Assembly: GCA_022768655.1 (NCBI GenBank)
Contig: JALEQD010000010.1
Location: 1 to 41,632, forward strand
DNA from: Anaeroplasma sp.
GTDB lineage: Bacteria > Bacillota_I > Bacilli_A > Acholeplasmatales > Anaeroplasmataceae
Length of the DNA stretch: 41,632 nt
Direction of reading: 5' to 3'
The first letter of the stretch is position 1, and the number at the start of each line of letters is the position of its first letter. The position numbers were made by a program, and so were the translations under genes. Below the pieces are notes generated by a model. That model had not been told where the DNA came from. It saw only the letters and a program-made list of their open reading frames with translations, and did not search any database. This document shows, one piece after another, positions 1 through 8,584 of the stretch.

Positions 1-46
1 TGAACTGGCTCTAAAAAAGTGGACAGTTTAGAAAAAGAGCCCACAT

Positions 47-82
47 AATCCCACGTTGGAGAAATCTAATGTGGGATTTTTA
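47..82 (+). terminator. Hairpin with T-run upstream of transposase orfA
   Basis: AATCCCAC (47-54) pairs with GTGGGATT (71-78) around a 16-base loop and is followed by T residues. It lies between the left inverted repeat and orfA. This is the shape of a terminator that shields the transposase from outside transcription, a role known for several IS elements. The role is inferred; the hairpin is seen. Confidence 0.55.
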
Positions 83-113
83 TGATATTATAGTACTGTA
101 GGTGGTGCTTATA

Positions 114-536
114 ATGTCAAATAAATTATTTACTGAGCAAGAGCAAGATCTTCTAATAAAAAACCCGTATGTTAAGAAGGTCTCTTCTAAATCAATTACT
201 TATACTGAAGAATTTAGAGAGTTTTTCGTGAATATGTACAATCTTTCAAAGAAACCAACTGAGATTTTTATTATTGCTGGATTTGATCCAAAAATGTTAG
301 GGCATCAAAGAATTAAGCAAGCTTCTGAAAGATTTAGGGCAATGGAAAAGAGAATTGAAGGACTGAAAGATATGCGCAGTGAAAATTCGGGAAGACTGTT
401 AGAACGTGAATTATCCGATGAAGAGAAAATTGCCAAACTTGAAAATGAAAATAAAAAATTAAGGCAAGAACTTGAATTTCTAAAAAAAATGGAATTTTTA
501 GTGAGACAAGCGAAATTCAACAAGTCAAGGCAATAG
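114..536 (+). CDS. IS3-family transposase OrfA
   Basis: OrfA is the DNA-binding subunit of the IS3 transposase, made alone or as the N-terminal part of an OrfAB fusion. The N-terminal half looks like a helix-turn-helix segment (TYTEEFREFFVNMY, then a recognition region near IIAGFDPKMLG). A charged, heptad-like coiled coil follows at about residues 95-125. The ORF track starts at a GTG (102), but AGGTGGTG is the likely ribosome binding site for ATG 114. Near the 3' end an A8 run (482-489) is a natural -1 slippage site into the orfB frame. No damage is visible in this ORF. Confidence 0.8.
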   Translation: MSNKLFTEQEQDLLIKNPYVKKVSSKSITYTEEFREFFVNMYNLSKKPTEIFIIAGFDPKMLGHQRIKQASERFRAMEKRIEGLKDMRSENSGRLLERELSDEEKIAKLENENKKLRQELEFLKKMEFLVRQAKFNKSRQ

Positions 537-1465
537 ATAGATATAAAGCTATAGAAAAAGCAATAAGCCAGGATGATAATATGATGTCCATTGAAAGATT
601 ATGTGAATAGGCACAAGTATCAAGATCAGGCTTTTATAAATATTTAAATAGGATATCATCACCTAATAACAAGGAACTGCAGGATAGAGCAGATTTTGAA
701 CTAATTCTTGAAGCGTATAATTACAGAAGCTTCAAAAAAGGTAGTCGTAGTATCTTTATGAGATTACTTAGAAATGGGCATCCTATGAGTCGTAACAAAA
801 TACGTAGATTAATGAAGAAATATAATTTATTTTGCCCAATTCGAAAGGCTAATCCTTATACGCAAATGGCTAAAGCACTTGAAAAAAGTAGTGTAGCCCC
901 AAATCTATTAAAACGTGATTTTAAAGGAAAAGGTCCTAGATATGTTATTTTAACTGATATTAAATACATATTTTATGGTAATTGTCAAAAATGTTATGTA
1001 TCTGTAATGAAAGACGCATATACAAATGAGATATTAGGTTATGCCGTTAGTTCTTCTATGGAAGAGGATTTCGTATTAGATACTGTAAATATGTGTATGA
1101 AATTACATAAGCATGAAATACCACAAAATGCCTTAGTACATAGTGACCAAGGCATTCATTATAAGGCATATTCATTTAAAGCATTATTACATAATTATGA
1201 GTTGAGACAATCAATGTCAAGAAAAGCAAATTGTTGGGATAATGCCCCACAAGAATCATTCTTTGGACATATGAAGGATGAGATAGATATTTCAATGTGC
1301 AAAGAATTTGATGAAGTTAAGCTAAAAATAGTTGAATATATTGATTATTATAATAATGAAAGATATCAATGGGATTTAGCTTATCTTACACCGGTAGAGT
1401 ATTATCATTATACGATGACTGGTCAGTATCCTCTTGAATTAAAACACCTTCCAAAGAAGAAATAA
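488..1465 (+). pseudogene. IS3-family transposase OrfB, interrupted by in-frame TAG
   Basis: OrfB is the catalytic integrase (rve) part of the transposase. The frame entered by -1 slippage at the A8 run reads through IDRYKAIEKAIS and MSIERLCE, then hits TAG at 608-610, and continues in the same frame as AQVSRSGFYKYL. In relatives this spot lies within the conserved CxxAxVSRSGYY block, so the stop is probably a point mutation (TGG to TAG is one option). The rest is intact: the DDE residues lie in LTDIKYI, VHSDQGIHY and NCWDNAPQESFF, followed by the usual YIDYYNNERYQ tail. An internal ATG at 758 would give only a 235-residue fragment. It is most likely inactive unless the TAG is read through. 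Confidence 0.75.
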
Positions 1466-1772
1466 ATTTATTCGATAATTCATCATACTTAGATTCAGTT
1501 ATAATTTTGGATAAATCATATCCCTCAATATTAAAGAATAATTGAAGAAATAATTCTTCAGATAGATTATTCCATGGATATTTCATAATCCAAAACATCT
1601 TATAGAATAAATAATCCTCATCAATTAAATATGAAGCTGCAAGCTTGACTTCATTATAGAATAAGATAAATTCATCATCCGATAATCCGTCAACATATTT
1701 AGATATGTATTTAGGACAACAATTACTGTTACAATAGCTTTTAAAGTTTTTAATGGTACTAGCATGTTTCAT
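1386..1772 (-). CDS. Hypothetical passenger protein inside the IS, antisense to orfB end
   Basis: This is a 128-residue ORF on the strand opposite the transposase. Its last 26 or so codons lie antisense to the 3' end of orfB. The start at 1772 has a good ribosome binding site (GAAAGGA about 10 bases upstream). The protein is acidic, rich in aromatic residues, and has a cysteine cluster near the N-terminus (SYCNSNCCPKYI). There is no signal peptide or obvious membrane segment, and I do not recognise the family. Its placement between orfB and the right inverted repeat makes it a candidate IS passenger gene. It could instead be host DNA captured by the element, or a chance ORF. Confidence 0.45.
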   Translation of the reverse strand: MKHASTIKNFKSYCNSNCCPKYISKYVDGLSDDEFILFYNEVKLAASYLIDEDYLFYKMFWIMKYPWNNLSEELFLQLFFNIEGYDLSKIITESKYDELSNKFISSLEGVLIQEDTDQSSYNDNTLPV

Positions 1773-1797
1773 ATTAATAAGATCCTTTCATATAAAA

Positions 1798-1829
1798 ATG
1801 GTTACCAACGTCATATTGTTAGTAACCAT
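1798..1829. repeat. Inverted repeat upstream of IS passenger ORF
   Basis: ATGGTTAC-C-AAC pairs with GTT-A-GTAACCAT around an 8-base centre. It lies about 25 bases upstream of the antisense ORF's start and inside the IS right end. It could be an operator for that ORF or a terminator for orfB transcripts (the plus strand continues T-rich). The function is not decided by the sequence. Confidence 0.5.
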
Positions 1830-2030
1830 ATTTTATTTCTTATAAATATAGATTAGTAGGTATTTTTTTCTTTTTGTCTACTAAACTGGTACCACTTCAC
1901 TGTGTTCAAGGTATTTTATTTTTATTATTAATTTGAAACTTTTTTTACATAACTTAAATTATAATTTTCACAATTAATATTTTGTGGATATATTATTAAC
2001 TTTATATTTTTAAAATATTTAGAAATAACA

Positions 2031-2105
2031 AAAAGACATCTCAAAATATAACTTTGAAATGTCTTTTATATTGATTTCTTATGTTTAGCAAAAAACATAA
2101 GAAAT
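2031..2105. terminator. Two hairpins downstream of the ABC/nuclease operon
   Basis: The first hairpin is AAAAGACAT (2031-2039) with ATGTCTTTT (2059-2067), extended by an inner TCAAA/TTTGA. The second is a perfect 13-bp stem, ATTTCTTATGTTT (2074-2086) with its complement at 2093-2105 and a 6-base loop. Both follow the stop codon of the 918-residue lipoprotein on the minus strand, so they probably end that operon. The rest of 1909-2142 is A+T-rich with nothing else I recognise. Confidence 0.6.
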
Positions 2106-2142
2106 GTGTTATAAATTTTGGATTTTAATTGAATTTTCTCAA

Positions 2143-4899
2143 CTAGCTGTTAGCAATAATAGAGTAAGTTATTTCAATTGAAGAAATTCTTAATTGCTGA
2201 TTTTCTTTATTTTGTAATGTAAATGATGAAGAATTAATTGCATAAACTCCTGTTTTTGCTTCTGTTGCTGTAGATTCGATTTTTGTATCTCCTACTTTTA
2301 CTGTAGCAGCAGTAGTTTTAGTAGTGTTGTTAAATACAATTTTTATAGAATTAATAACAACAGTAAATCCTGATATAGTATTTACTGAGAAAGTTAATTT
2401 ACTACCATTACCAGTACCTGCAGCAACTTTATCGCTTTCACGATATAATGATAAATAAGAAGGATTATCTCCTGCTGTATTGATCATAGGAATTGAAGAT
2501 AGACTATAATTTTCTAATGTAATTGTAAATAATCTCTCATCAAATCCTAATGTTGTAGCGTTATTTTCAGTTTTACTTAATTTAATATTATTCTCTGATG
2601 TATTTGAAGTATAATCACCAGTAACTTTTAAATTTTCTCCGGCTGTAATTCCTGTAGACTCAGGTAATTGTGCTTCTACAGTAACATCAGCAGTCTTTGT
2701 TTGATCTCCAATTGTAACTGAAATTGTAACTGTTGCAGAAACTGCTGCTTCAGCAGGAGTAATAGTTAGTTTACCTGTTGTAGCATTCCAAACTACTGCT
2801 TCACCACCATTAGCTACTGTTACAGTTAATGTTGAATCTTTATAAATTAAATTTAAAGTTTTTTCAGCATTTTTTTCAAATTTAGTAGTTCCAATTGTAG
2901 TCTTAATAGCGTCAACTTCTAATTGAGCTCTTACATCAGCAGCTCTTAAGTCTTCTACATAATCTAATGTATAAACAACAATTTGATTTGTTACAACACC
3001 ACTAGTTGTATTCTTAAAAATACCATAAGTACCTGTAATCTTATAAGACTCATTTGCTGATAAATATGCAGGATTAATACCCTTCATAAATACATTTATT
3101 TCTTTTGCTGCTTCACCTTCACCTACTACAAATACTTGATTTGAACCAGATTTTTCTTTGTATTTACCAGTGAATGATACAAACTTACCTTGAGTTTCAG
3201 CAGTAATAGTTAAACCATTAGCTGCTAAATCAGTAGTAACATCTGTAGGAGTAGCAGTACCTTCTTCTGTTGCTAAAATTGTAACATTTACTAATTCTAA
3301 AACATCATTATAAGTATCTTTCTTAGCAGAAACAGTAATCAAATCACCAATTTCCACATCTAATACTGTAGAATTAAAGATATAATATCCATTTCCATCA
3401 GCGTCTACAATATAAACTTCTGTCTTATTTTTAGATGATACATATACTTGTACAACTGTACCCTTTACATATAATACAGTATCATCTTCAGCATTTACAT
3501 AAGTTTCATGTGAATCAACTACAACATTCGCAAGTAATTTAATTGTAACTGTTTCAGTTGTTTTAACTTCTTCTCCAACCTTAACAGTTAATGTTAAAGT
3601 AACATCTGTATCTTCAGTAACTACTGCAGTAGTTAAGGTAGGAACAACTCTAGTTACAGCTGGAACATATCCTTCTTCTCCTTCAGTTCCTTGAGCTGGA
3701 GTAACAACGATAGTCTTTGTTCCAACTACAGCCTTATCACTATTTGAAGTCCATGTAGCAGTCATTCCAGTATAATTTGTATTTGCTTCAATATCAGCTT
3801 CATTAGCTAATACGATTTCCTTAATACCATATACTTGAGCAGGAACATTTGCTGCTGTTTTTACTTCATTTGCAAATCCATTAGAATAATCCCTAGTAAA
3901 AGATGCAGTTAAAGGAATAATTTGAGCATTATTATACCAACCAACAACACCTTCAATTGTTACAACATCACCAGCGATTAAGCCAGTTAATAATTTATAC
4001 TCATCTGATGCTTCAGGAGTTAAATATTTAGAAACCTTAACAGTAATTTGTTTAGATTTATCTGCTTGATCACCTACAACAATTGTAGTTCCATTTACAG
4101 AAACAACTGAAATATTTGTTAATTTAACTGGATGACATTGAATAGCCTTTGTAGGTAAATTTCCAGCTAAAACTGATTCAGTAATATCTGTTGCTGCTTT
4201 AACTGAATTTGCAGTATCATCAGTCATATAAGTACATGGATTTAATTCTCTTAAACCATTATATGTAGCAATTGTACCAGTAACATAAATTGTATTACCA
4301 ATCTTTAAATCTTTATCATATGCTTCTTGAGATGCACAAGCAAGACGATATGCTTCAAAGCCACCATCTTCACAAGCAATATATACAGATGTATTCTTAT
4401 AGCTTGCAGAATATGATTCTCTTGCAGTGATTACACCCTTTAATGTAATTGTATCACCTTTTTTAGCCTTATCATAATCCGCACAAGTAGATGCTACAAA
4501 CTTAGGAACAGTAAATCCAAATTCCTTTGATGCTTTATCTTCAGCATTATCTGGATTAGTAACTGTTGCTGTTAATTTAACATTTGCATCTTCCTTTAAT
4601 GAAGGATTATAAGCAACTGTTGCTGTAATTAATTTTGTTTCTTGATCTGCTTCACCGAAAGAAACAACAGGAGTATTTGATGTCCAAGCCACATTATATG
4701 TAACTCCATTATCTCCCTTAACAATACTTGATACTTCGAAATCTGCAGTAACTGCAGTTTGCTTATCTTGCATAAGCATAATTTTCTTTGTAGCTGCCTC
4801 AGCACCAGAATTTACTGGTTCTTTATCACATGAAGCTAATGTGAATAAAGAAAGAACTAAAGCTACCACAAATAAAGCAATTTTTTTTAATTGTTTCAT
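2143..4899 (-). CDS. Large OB-fold / Ig-like surface lipoprotein
   Basis: This is a 918-residue secreted lipoprotein. A signal peptide ends in the lipobox LASC, so Cys24 or so would be lipidated. An Ig-like (Big-type) segment follows at about 40-130. Then come two pairs of segments resembling the YhcR-type OB-fold (GDTITLKGVITA, IGNTIYVTGTIATY, GDVVTIEGVVGWY, VLYVKGTVVQVY, FVSFTGKYKE), with further Ig-like segments at about 340-450 and 645-745. The last 170 residues form a beta-rich domain (KLTFSV, IRIVF-like strands). No catalytic motif is visible. YhcR-like OB folds commonly accompany secreted nucleases, and the gene lies 38 bases behind the SNase lipoprotein, so nucleic-acid binding at the surface is a reasonable inference. 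A good ribosome binding site (AAGGAGA) supports the start. Confidence 0.75.
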   Translation of the reverse strand: MKQLKKIALFVVALVLSLFTLASCDKEPVNSGAEAATKKIMLMQDKQTAVTADFEVSSIVKGDNGVTYNVAWTSNTPVVSFGEADQETKLITATVAYNPSLKEDANVKLTATVTNPDNAEDKASKEFGFTVPKFVASTCADYDKAKKGDTITLKGVITARESYSASYKNTSVYIACEDGGFEAYRLACASQEAYDKDLKIGNTIYVTGTIATYNGLRELNPCTYMTDDTANSVKAATDITESVLAGNLPTKAIQCHPVKLTNISVVSVNGTTIVVGDQADKSKQITVKVSKYLTPEASDEYKLLTGLIAGDVVTIEGVVGWYNNAQIIPLTASFTRDYSNGFANEVKTAANVPAQVYGIKEIVLANEADIEANTNYTGMTATWTSNSDKAVVGTKTIVVTPAQGTEGEEGYVPAVTRVVPTLTTAVVTEDTDVTLTLTVKVGEEVKTTETVTIKLLANVVVDSHETYVNAEDDTVLYVKGTVVQVYVSSKNKTEVYIVDADGNGYYIFNSTVLDVEIGDLITVSAKKDTYNDVLELVNVTILATEEGTATPTDVTTDLAANGLTITAETQGKFVSFTGKYKEKSGSNQVFVVGEGEAAKEINVFMKGINPAYLSANESYKITGTYGIFKNTTSGVVTNQIVVYTLDYVEDLRAADVRAQLEVDAIKTTIGTTKFEKNAEKTLNLIYKDSTLTVTVANGGEAVVWNATTGKLTITPAEAAVSATVTISVTIGDQTKTADVTVEAQLPESTGITAGENLKVTGDYTSNTSENNIKLSKTENNATTLGFDERLFTITLENYSLSSIPMINTAGDNPSYLSLYRESDKVAAGTGNGSKLTFSVNTISGFTVVINSIKIVFNNTTKTTAATVKVGDTKIESTATEAKTGVYAINSSSFTLQNKENQQLRISSIEITYSIIANS

Positions 4900-4937
4900 C
4901 TAAGCTTTTCTCCTTTTTATTTCATTTTATTTTTATA

Positions 4938-6248
4938 TCAACGAATAACTACGTCATCCATTGATATTAATGAAATCTGATAATTGTCATTATACTTTTC
5001 TATAATACCTGTTACATCAATTGTTTTGCCTTCAAAATTTGATTGTAAAACAATTGAATTAGAATCAACTTGATATTTTCCTGTTCTATCATATAAAACA
5101 GATGTACGAACCTTTACTATTTGTCCATCAACCTTACCTGTTATAGTAATAGCACCTTTACTTGATGATCCTGAGGTATTTGTAGTATAACAGCTAGTTA
5201 CAACAATATTTTTTAATGTAACTAAAGTAAATTCTTTTGCATAACTAGTAGTATCATTTAGTGATGCAGCAGTAATTTCTTGTGCCTTAACATCAACTTT
5301 TTCTAATAACTTAATATTATCTTTATTTGATGTCAAAAGCTTATCAACGATATCAGTTAACTGATAAACATTTCCTGTCTCATAATAAGTTATAGTACCA
5401 GAAACCTTAATTCTATTTCCTATTTCTTCCATATAACCTGTTGAAATTCCAGTAGGTCTATAGAACACTTGAATTCCATACCAAGTTTCTGTTTCTAAAT
5501 CTTCATCAATTAAATAGTATTCATTACCATCAATTCTAGCAATTGTTGCTGTAAAGATTACCTTCTTTAAATAATACTTACTATTTTGACCATTTTCATG
5601 CAAATCTTTTTGTAAAGCCATTAAAGTAGTTTCCATTGCTTCTGTATAGCAATAATCAGGGTCTGTTTCTCCCCAAACCTTAATACCTTTTTTACGAGCT
5701 TGATCTGCAGCAGCAATAAGCTCAGAAACATAATTTTTAACACCTGCATTTTTAGATACAGAATAGCCTTCTTGAACTAATTCTAAATTCAATAATTTAT
5801 ATTCTTCCTTATCTGGTAACTTATACCAAACCCAAGCTAACCATCTATCATAGTTATCTTGTTCTCCTGGTCCACCATCTGATGTAATAACTAATGAGGC
5901 AGCTGCCTTTACTAATCCCTTAGTAAAGTTTGAGGCAGCTACACCCCAAGCCTCTACTGCAGCAGTAGATTCTGGAGTGTCTACACCTAAAAATCTTAAC
6001 TTTAAAATTGAATCATCCTGACCAGTAACATGAATTGTATCTCCATCTACTGCTTGATATAAAGTGACCTCCTCTATACCATCCTTAGCAAACGTTTTTC
6101 CGGTAAAATCCTCGGTTAGTTTTACTTGAGAAACATAATCAACATCTGTTGCTGGCTCGCTTTCTTTTTCACCACAGCTTGTTAATGTGAAAAAAACGAA
6201 TAATCCTAGGACTAAAAGTAAACTAAATACTTTGCCTAATTTTTTCAT
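4938..6248 (-). CDS. Secreted thermonuclease (SNase) lipoprotein with OB folds
   Basis: This is a 436-residue lipoprotein with signal peptide and lipobox LTSC. Residues 55-200 form a staphylococcal-nuclease domain: DGDTI, then LRFLGVDTPES, then YDRWLAWVW and LNLELVQEGY. These hold the counterparts of the calcium and catalytic residues of Staphylococcus nuclease (Asp21, Arg35, Asp40, Glu43, Arg87), so it should be an active Ca-dependent sugar-nonspecific nuclease. Two OB-fold-like segments follow (about 225-310 and 325-430), a layout like Bacillus YhcR without its nucleotidase part. The start lies 2 bases after the stop of the solute-binding protein, so it is translated from the same transporter mRNA. 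Inferred role: cutting extracellular DNA or RNA for uptake. Confidence 0.88.
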   Translation of the reverse strand: MKKLGKVFSLLLVLGLFVFFTLTSCGEKESEPATDVDYVSQVKLTEDFTGKTFAKDGIEEVTLYQAVDGDTIHVTGQDDSILKLRFLGVDTPESTAAVEAWGVAASNFTKGLVKAAASLVITSDGGPGEQDNYDRWLAWVWYKLPDKEEYKLLNLELVQEGYSVSKNAGVKNYVSELIAAADQARKKGIKVWGETDPDYCYTEAMETTLMALQKDLHENGQNSKYYLKKVIFTATIARIDGNEYYLIDEDLETETWYGIQVFYRPTGISTGYMEEIGNRIKVSGTITYYETGNVYQLTDIVDKLLTSNKDNIKLLEKVDVKAQEITAASLNDTTSYAKEFTLVTLKNIVVTSCYTTNTSGSSSKGAITITGKVDGQIVKVRTSVLYDRTGKYQVDSNSIVLQSNFEGKTIDVTGIIEKYNDNYQISLISMDDVVIR

Positions 6249-6250
6249 TA

Positions 6251-7636
6251 TTATTGACCTGCTTGATATTTACAATTCTTGATAGCTTTTGTGAAGTAGC
6301 TTTGAACTAGTTCATCAGTTACTGCAGCCTTATCTTGCATTAAGCTTGATACTAAGCTACCAACTTCATCACGAGCATAAGAAGAACCAATGAATACTTC
6401 AGAAGTAAAGTATGCATTATTTTGAGCAATTGCTTGTTTTGTTGCTGTTGCAGCAATTCCATTTTTAGTTCCATCAGCCTTGCTTAAGAAATTATTAACA
6501 TAAACTTCATTATTTTGAGCAGTTTTTGTAACTGGTAAATAACCAGAAGTCATAGCAAATCTAACTTGAACTGAATCTGTTAATAAATATTGAGTAAATA
6601 ACCAAGTAGCTAATACCTCTTGAGCATTGTCCTTCTTAAATAATACTAATGATGGACCTTGAGAAATAGCCTTTGCTTCTTTTCCTGCAGCATAAGGAAC
6701 ATTAGATACGCCTGTTTCAAATGCACCAGAACTATTAGCTTGATATGTTGCACCTGCAGTTGAACCAATACACATATAAGCACGAGAATCTAAAGATGTA
6801 TCTGTCATTAATGTATTAGTATATGTACCATAAATACCTTGAGTAGTAAAATAGCCCTTATTGTAGTTTTCTTTGAAAGTCTTCATTAAGCCTCTCATTC
6901 CTTCATTATCAAAATCAAATGAATTTTGAGAAGTATATGCATAACCATAAGTTTCTGATAATGTAATAAATAAATTTGAATCTGAATCATATCCTAATGG
7001 ACAAGATTTTGGATCAATTTCTTTAATTTTAGCACAAGTTTCCCACATTTCTTCCCAAGTTTTAGGAACTTTTAAATTATGCTCAGTAAAGAATGTCTTA
7101 TTGTAGAATAAAGCTTCTGTTGATTTTAAAAATGGCATTGTATACATTAAACCATCACCATATACTGAACCTTCATTATAGAAAGCCTCAACAAAATCTT
7201 CTTTAGTAGGTCCATCAAATTTTAATTCAGAACCACCAAGACCATACTTTCCATTTGCAATTACATCATCTAATGATACAGCAATTGTTGCCTCATTATA
7301 TAATGCAACATGGTCTGGATAGCAATATGCCATACTTGGATATCCTCCAGTACCCATATTTGTTACGATTTGATCACGTACATCATCATAACCACCAATT
7401 TGTTGATGTTCAACTGTAATGTTTGGATATAATGCTGTAAATTCTTCAATTGCTTCATTTAAAACCTTTTGTAAATTGTCACCTTGAGTGTGCCAAAATG
7501 TAATTGTTACTGGTGTTTGAGTATCAAACTCCTCTGGACATACAAAATTTGCTGCAACCTTTGTGCCACAAGAAGCTAAAGCTAAAGCACTAGCACCTAA
7601 AGCTGCTAAACCAAAAATTCTTTTTTGAAATTTCAT
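6251..7636 (-). CDS. ABC transporter substrate-binding lipoprotein (family 1, UgpB/MalE type)
   Basis: This is an extracellular solute-binding protein. The signal peptide ends in lipobox LASC. The mature start VTITFWHTQGDN and the following LYPNITVEHQQ are typical of family-1 carbohydrate or glycerol-3-phosphate binding proteins. The length (about 461 residues) is normal. The ORF track begins at a TTG (7654) inside the ribosome binding site; ATG 7636 with GGAG 9 bases upstream is the better start. It follows the two permease genes and overlaps none. The ligand cannot be read from sequence. The nuclease genes directly behind it suggest a nucleoside, nucleotide or pentose product, but sugars remain the default for the family. 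Confidence 0.9.
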   Translation of the reverse strand: MKFQKRIFGLAALGASALALASCGTKVAANFVCPEEFDTQTPVTITFWHTQGDNLQKVLNEAIEEFTALYPNITVEHQQIGGYDDVRDQIVTNMGTGGYPSMAYCYPDHVALYNEATIAVSLDDVIANGKYGLGGSELKFDGPTKEDFVEAFYNEGSVYGDGLMYTMPFLKSTEALFYNKTFFTEHNLKVPKTWEEMWETCAKIKEIDPKSCPLGYDSDSNLFITLSETYGYAYTSQNSFDFDNEGMRGLMKTFKENYNKGYFTTQGIYGTYTNTLMTDTSLDSRAYMCIGSTAGATYQANSSGAFETGVSNVPYAAGKEAKAISQGPSLVLFKKDNAQEVLATWLFTQYLLTDSVQVRFAMTSGYLPVTKTAQNNEVYVNNFLSKADGTKNGIAATATKQAIAQNNAYFTSEVFIGSSYARDEVGSLVSSLMQDKAAVTDELVQSYFTKAIKNCKYQAGQ

Positions 7637-7657
7637 TTTAATTTTCTCCTTCAATTT

Positions 7658-8572
7658 TTAACCTTTTGTTCCGCTTCTAGAAACGCCTCTCATAATATAT
7701 TTCCTAAAGAAAATAAATATTAAGAAAAGTGGTATAGAAACAATTGTTACTGCTGCCATTTGTAATGGATAATCAACACGGCCTGATTCTGTTGTAAAGG
7801 CTGTACGAAGTCCATTTGTAATAAGCTTATAACTGTCGCTATTAGCAACAAGTCTAGGCCATACATATGAATTCCACGCTCCCATCATCTTAAGTATTGT
7901 AATTGAGATGATAGATGGCATTGAAAGTGGAACCATCACTTTAAACAAATATTTTAAATCACTTGTACCATCAACCTTTGCTGCATAATATAAGGAATCC
8001 GGAATTTGTTTGAAGTTTTGTCTTAATAAATAGATATAAAACACACTAACTAAAAATGGAATAATTAATACTGTATAAGAATTTGTCCACTCTAAGTTTG
8101 AAACTGTAACATAGTTTGTAATTGTAAACATTTCACCAGGAATCATCATTGTTGCAAGTAGAATTGTAAACAATAATTCTCTTCCCTTAAAATTAATTCT
8201 CGCAAAAGCAAATGCTGCTAATATAGTAATTAATAACGATAATATTGTAGATGTAACACCAACAATTACTGTATTAATCATATATCTACCAAAATCAGCT
8301 GCTTGCCAAGCATTCATATAATTTTCCCAATGAACCTCCATTGGCCAAAATGTAGGATTTGCCAAATAGTATTCATCCATAGATTTTAATGATGAATTAA
8401 TCATCCAATAGAATGGGAATATCATAATAAATGCTACAAAAATTAAGAACAAATATATAACAATTAATCTAATTACTTTAAAAATCTTTTGTCTTTTTGC
8501 TGCTTTTTTAAGTTCTTCATCACTTTTAATCAGTGATTGTAATTCAAGTTCTCTTTTAGATAATTCTTGCAT
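7658..8572 (-). CDS. ABC transporter permease (UgpE/MalG type)
   Basis: This is an inner-membrane subunit of a CUT1-type carbohydrate importer. Six membrane segments are apparent (the first at about residues 35-55, LIVIYLFLIFVAFIMIF). The EAA loop that docks on the ATPase is seen as YYAAKVDGTSDLKYLFKVMVPL at about residues 195-216. The length of 304 residues is usual. It ends 21 bases before the binding-protein start and follows its partner permease by 12 bases. It is confidently a permease of this class; substrate unknown. Confidence 0.92.
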   Translation of the reverse strand: MQELSKRELELQSLIKSDEELKKAAKRQKIFKVIRLIVIYLFLIFVAFIMIFPFYWMINSSLKSMDEYYLANPTFWPMEVHWENYMNAWQAADFGRYMINTVIVGVTSTILSLLITILAAFAFARINFKGRELLFTILLATMMIPGEMFTITNYVTVSNLEWTNSYTVLIIPFLVSVFYIYLLRQNFKQIPDSLYYAAKVDGTSDLKYLFKVMVPLSMPSIISITILKMMGAWNSYVWPRLVANSDSYKLITNGLRTAFTTESGRVDYPLQMAAVTIVSIPLFLIFIFFRKYIMRGVSRSGTKG

Positions 8573-8584
8573 TTAAACCACCTC

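Larger units (their letters stand above)
1..1908 (+). mobile_element. IS3-family insertion sequence with passenger ORF
   Basis: The element begins TGAAC at base 1 and ends GTTCA near 1908. The two ends are imperfect inverted repeats sharing the block AAGTGG(T)AC(C)AGTTTAG. Inside are orfA (HTH and coiled coil) and orfB (DDE integrase core) in a -1 frame relation, as in the IS150-like part of IS3. At about 1.9 kb it is longer than a usual IS3 (1.2-1.6 kb), because about 440 bases holding an antisense ORF lie between orfB and the right end. The window starts exactly at the element's end, so base 1 may be an assembly break at a repeated sequence. No target duplication can be checked on the left. 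Confidence 0.85.

Noticed and set aside
305-523. 72-residue minus ORF in orfA
   Set aside because: Shadow of the transposase OrfA frame, low-complexity Ser/Phe product.
600-615. Alternative genetic code with TAG as an amino acid
   Set aside because: TAG ends orfA and cwlJ properly and no other gene has an internal TAG, so a point mutation in orfB is simpler.
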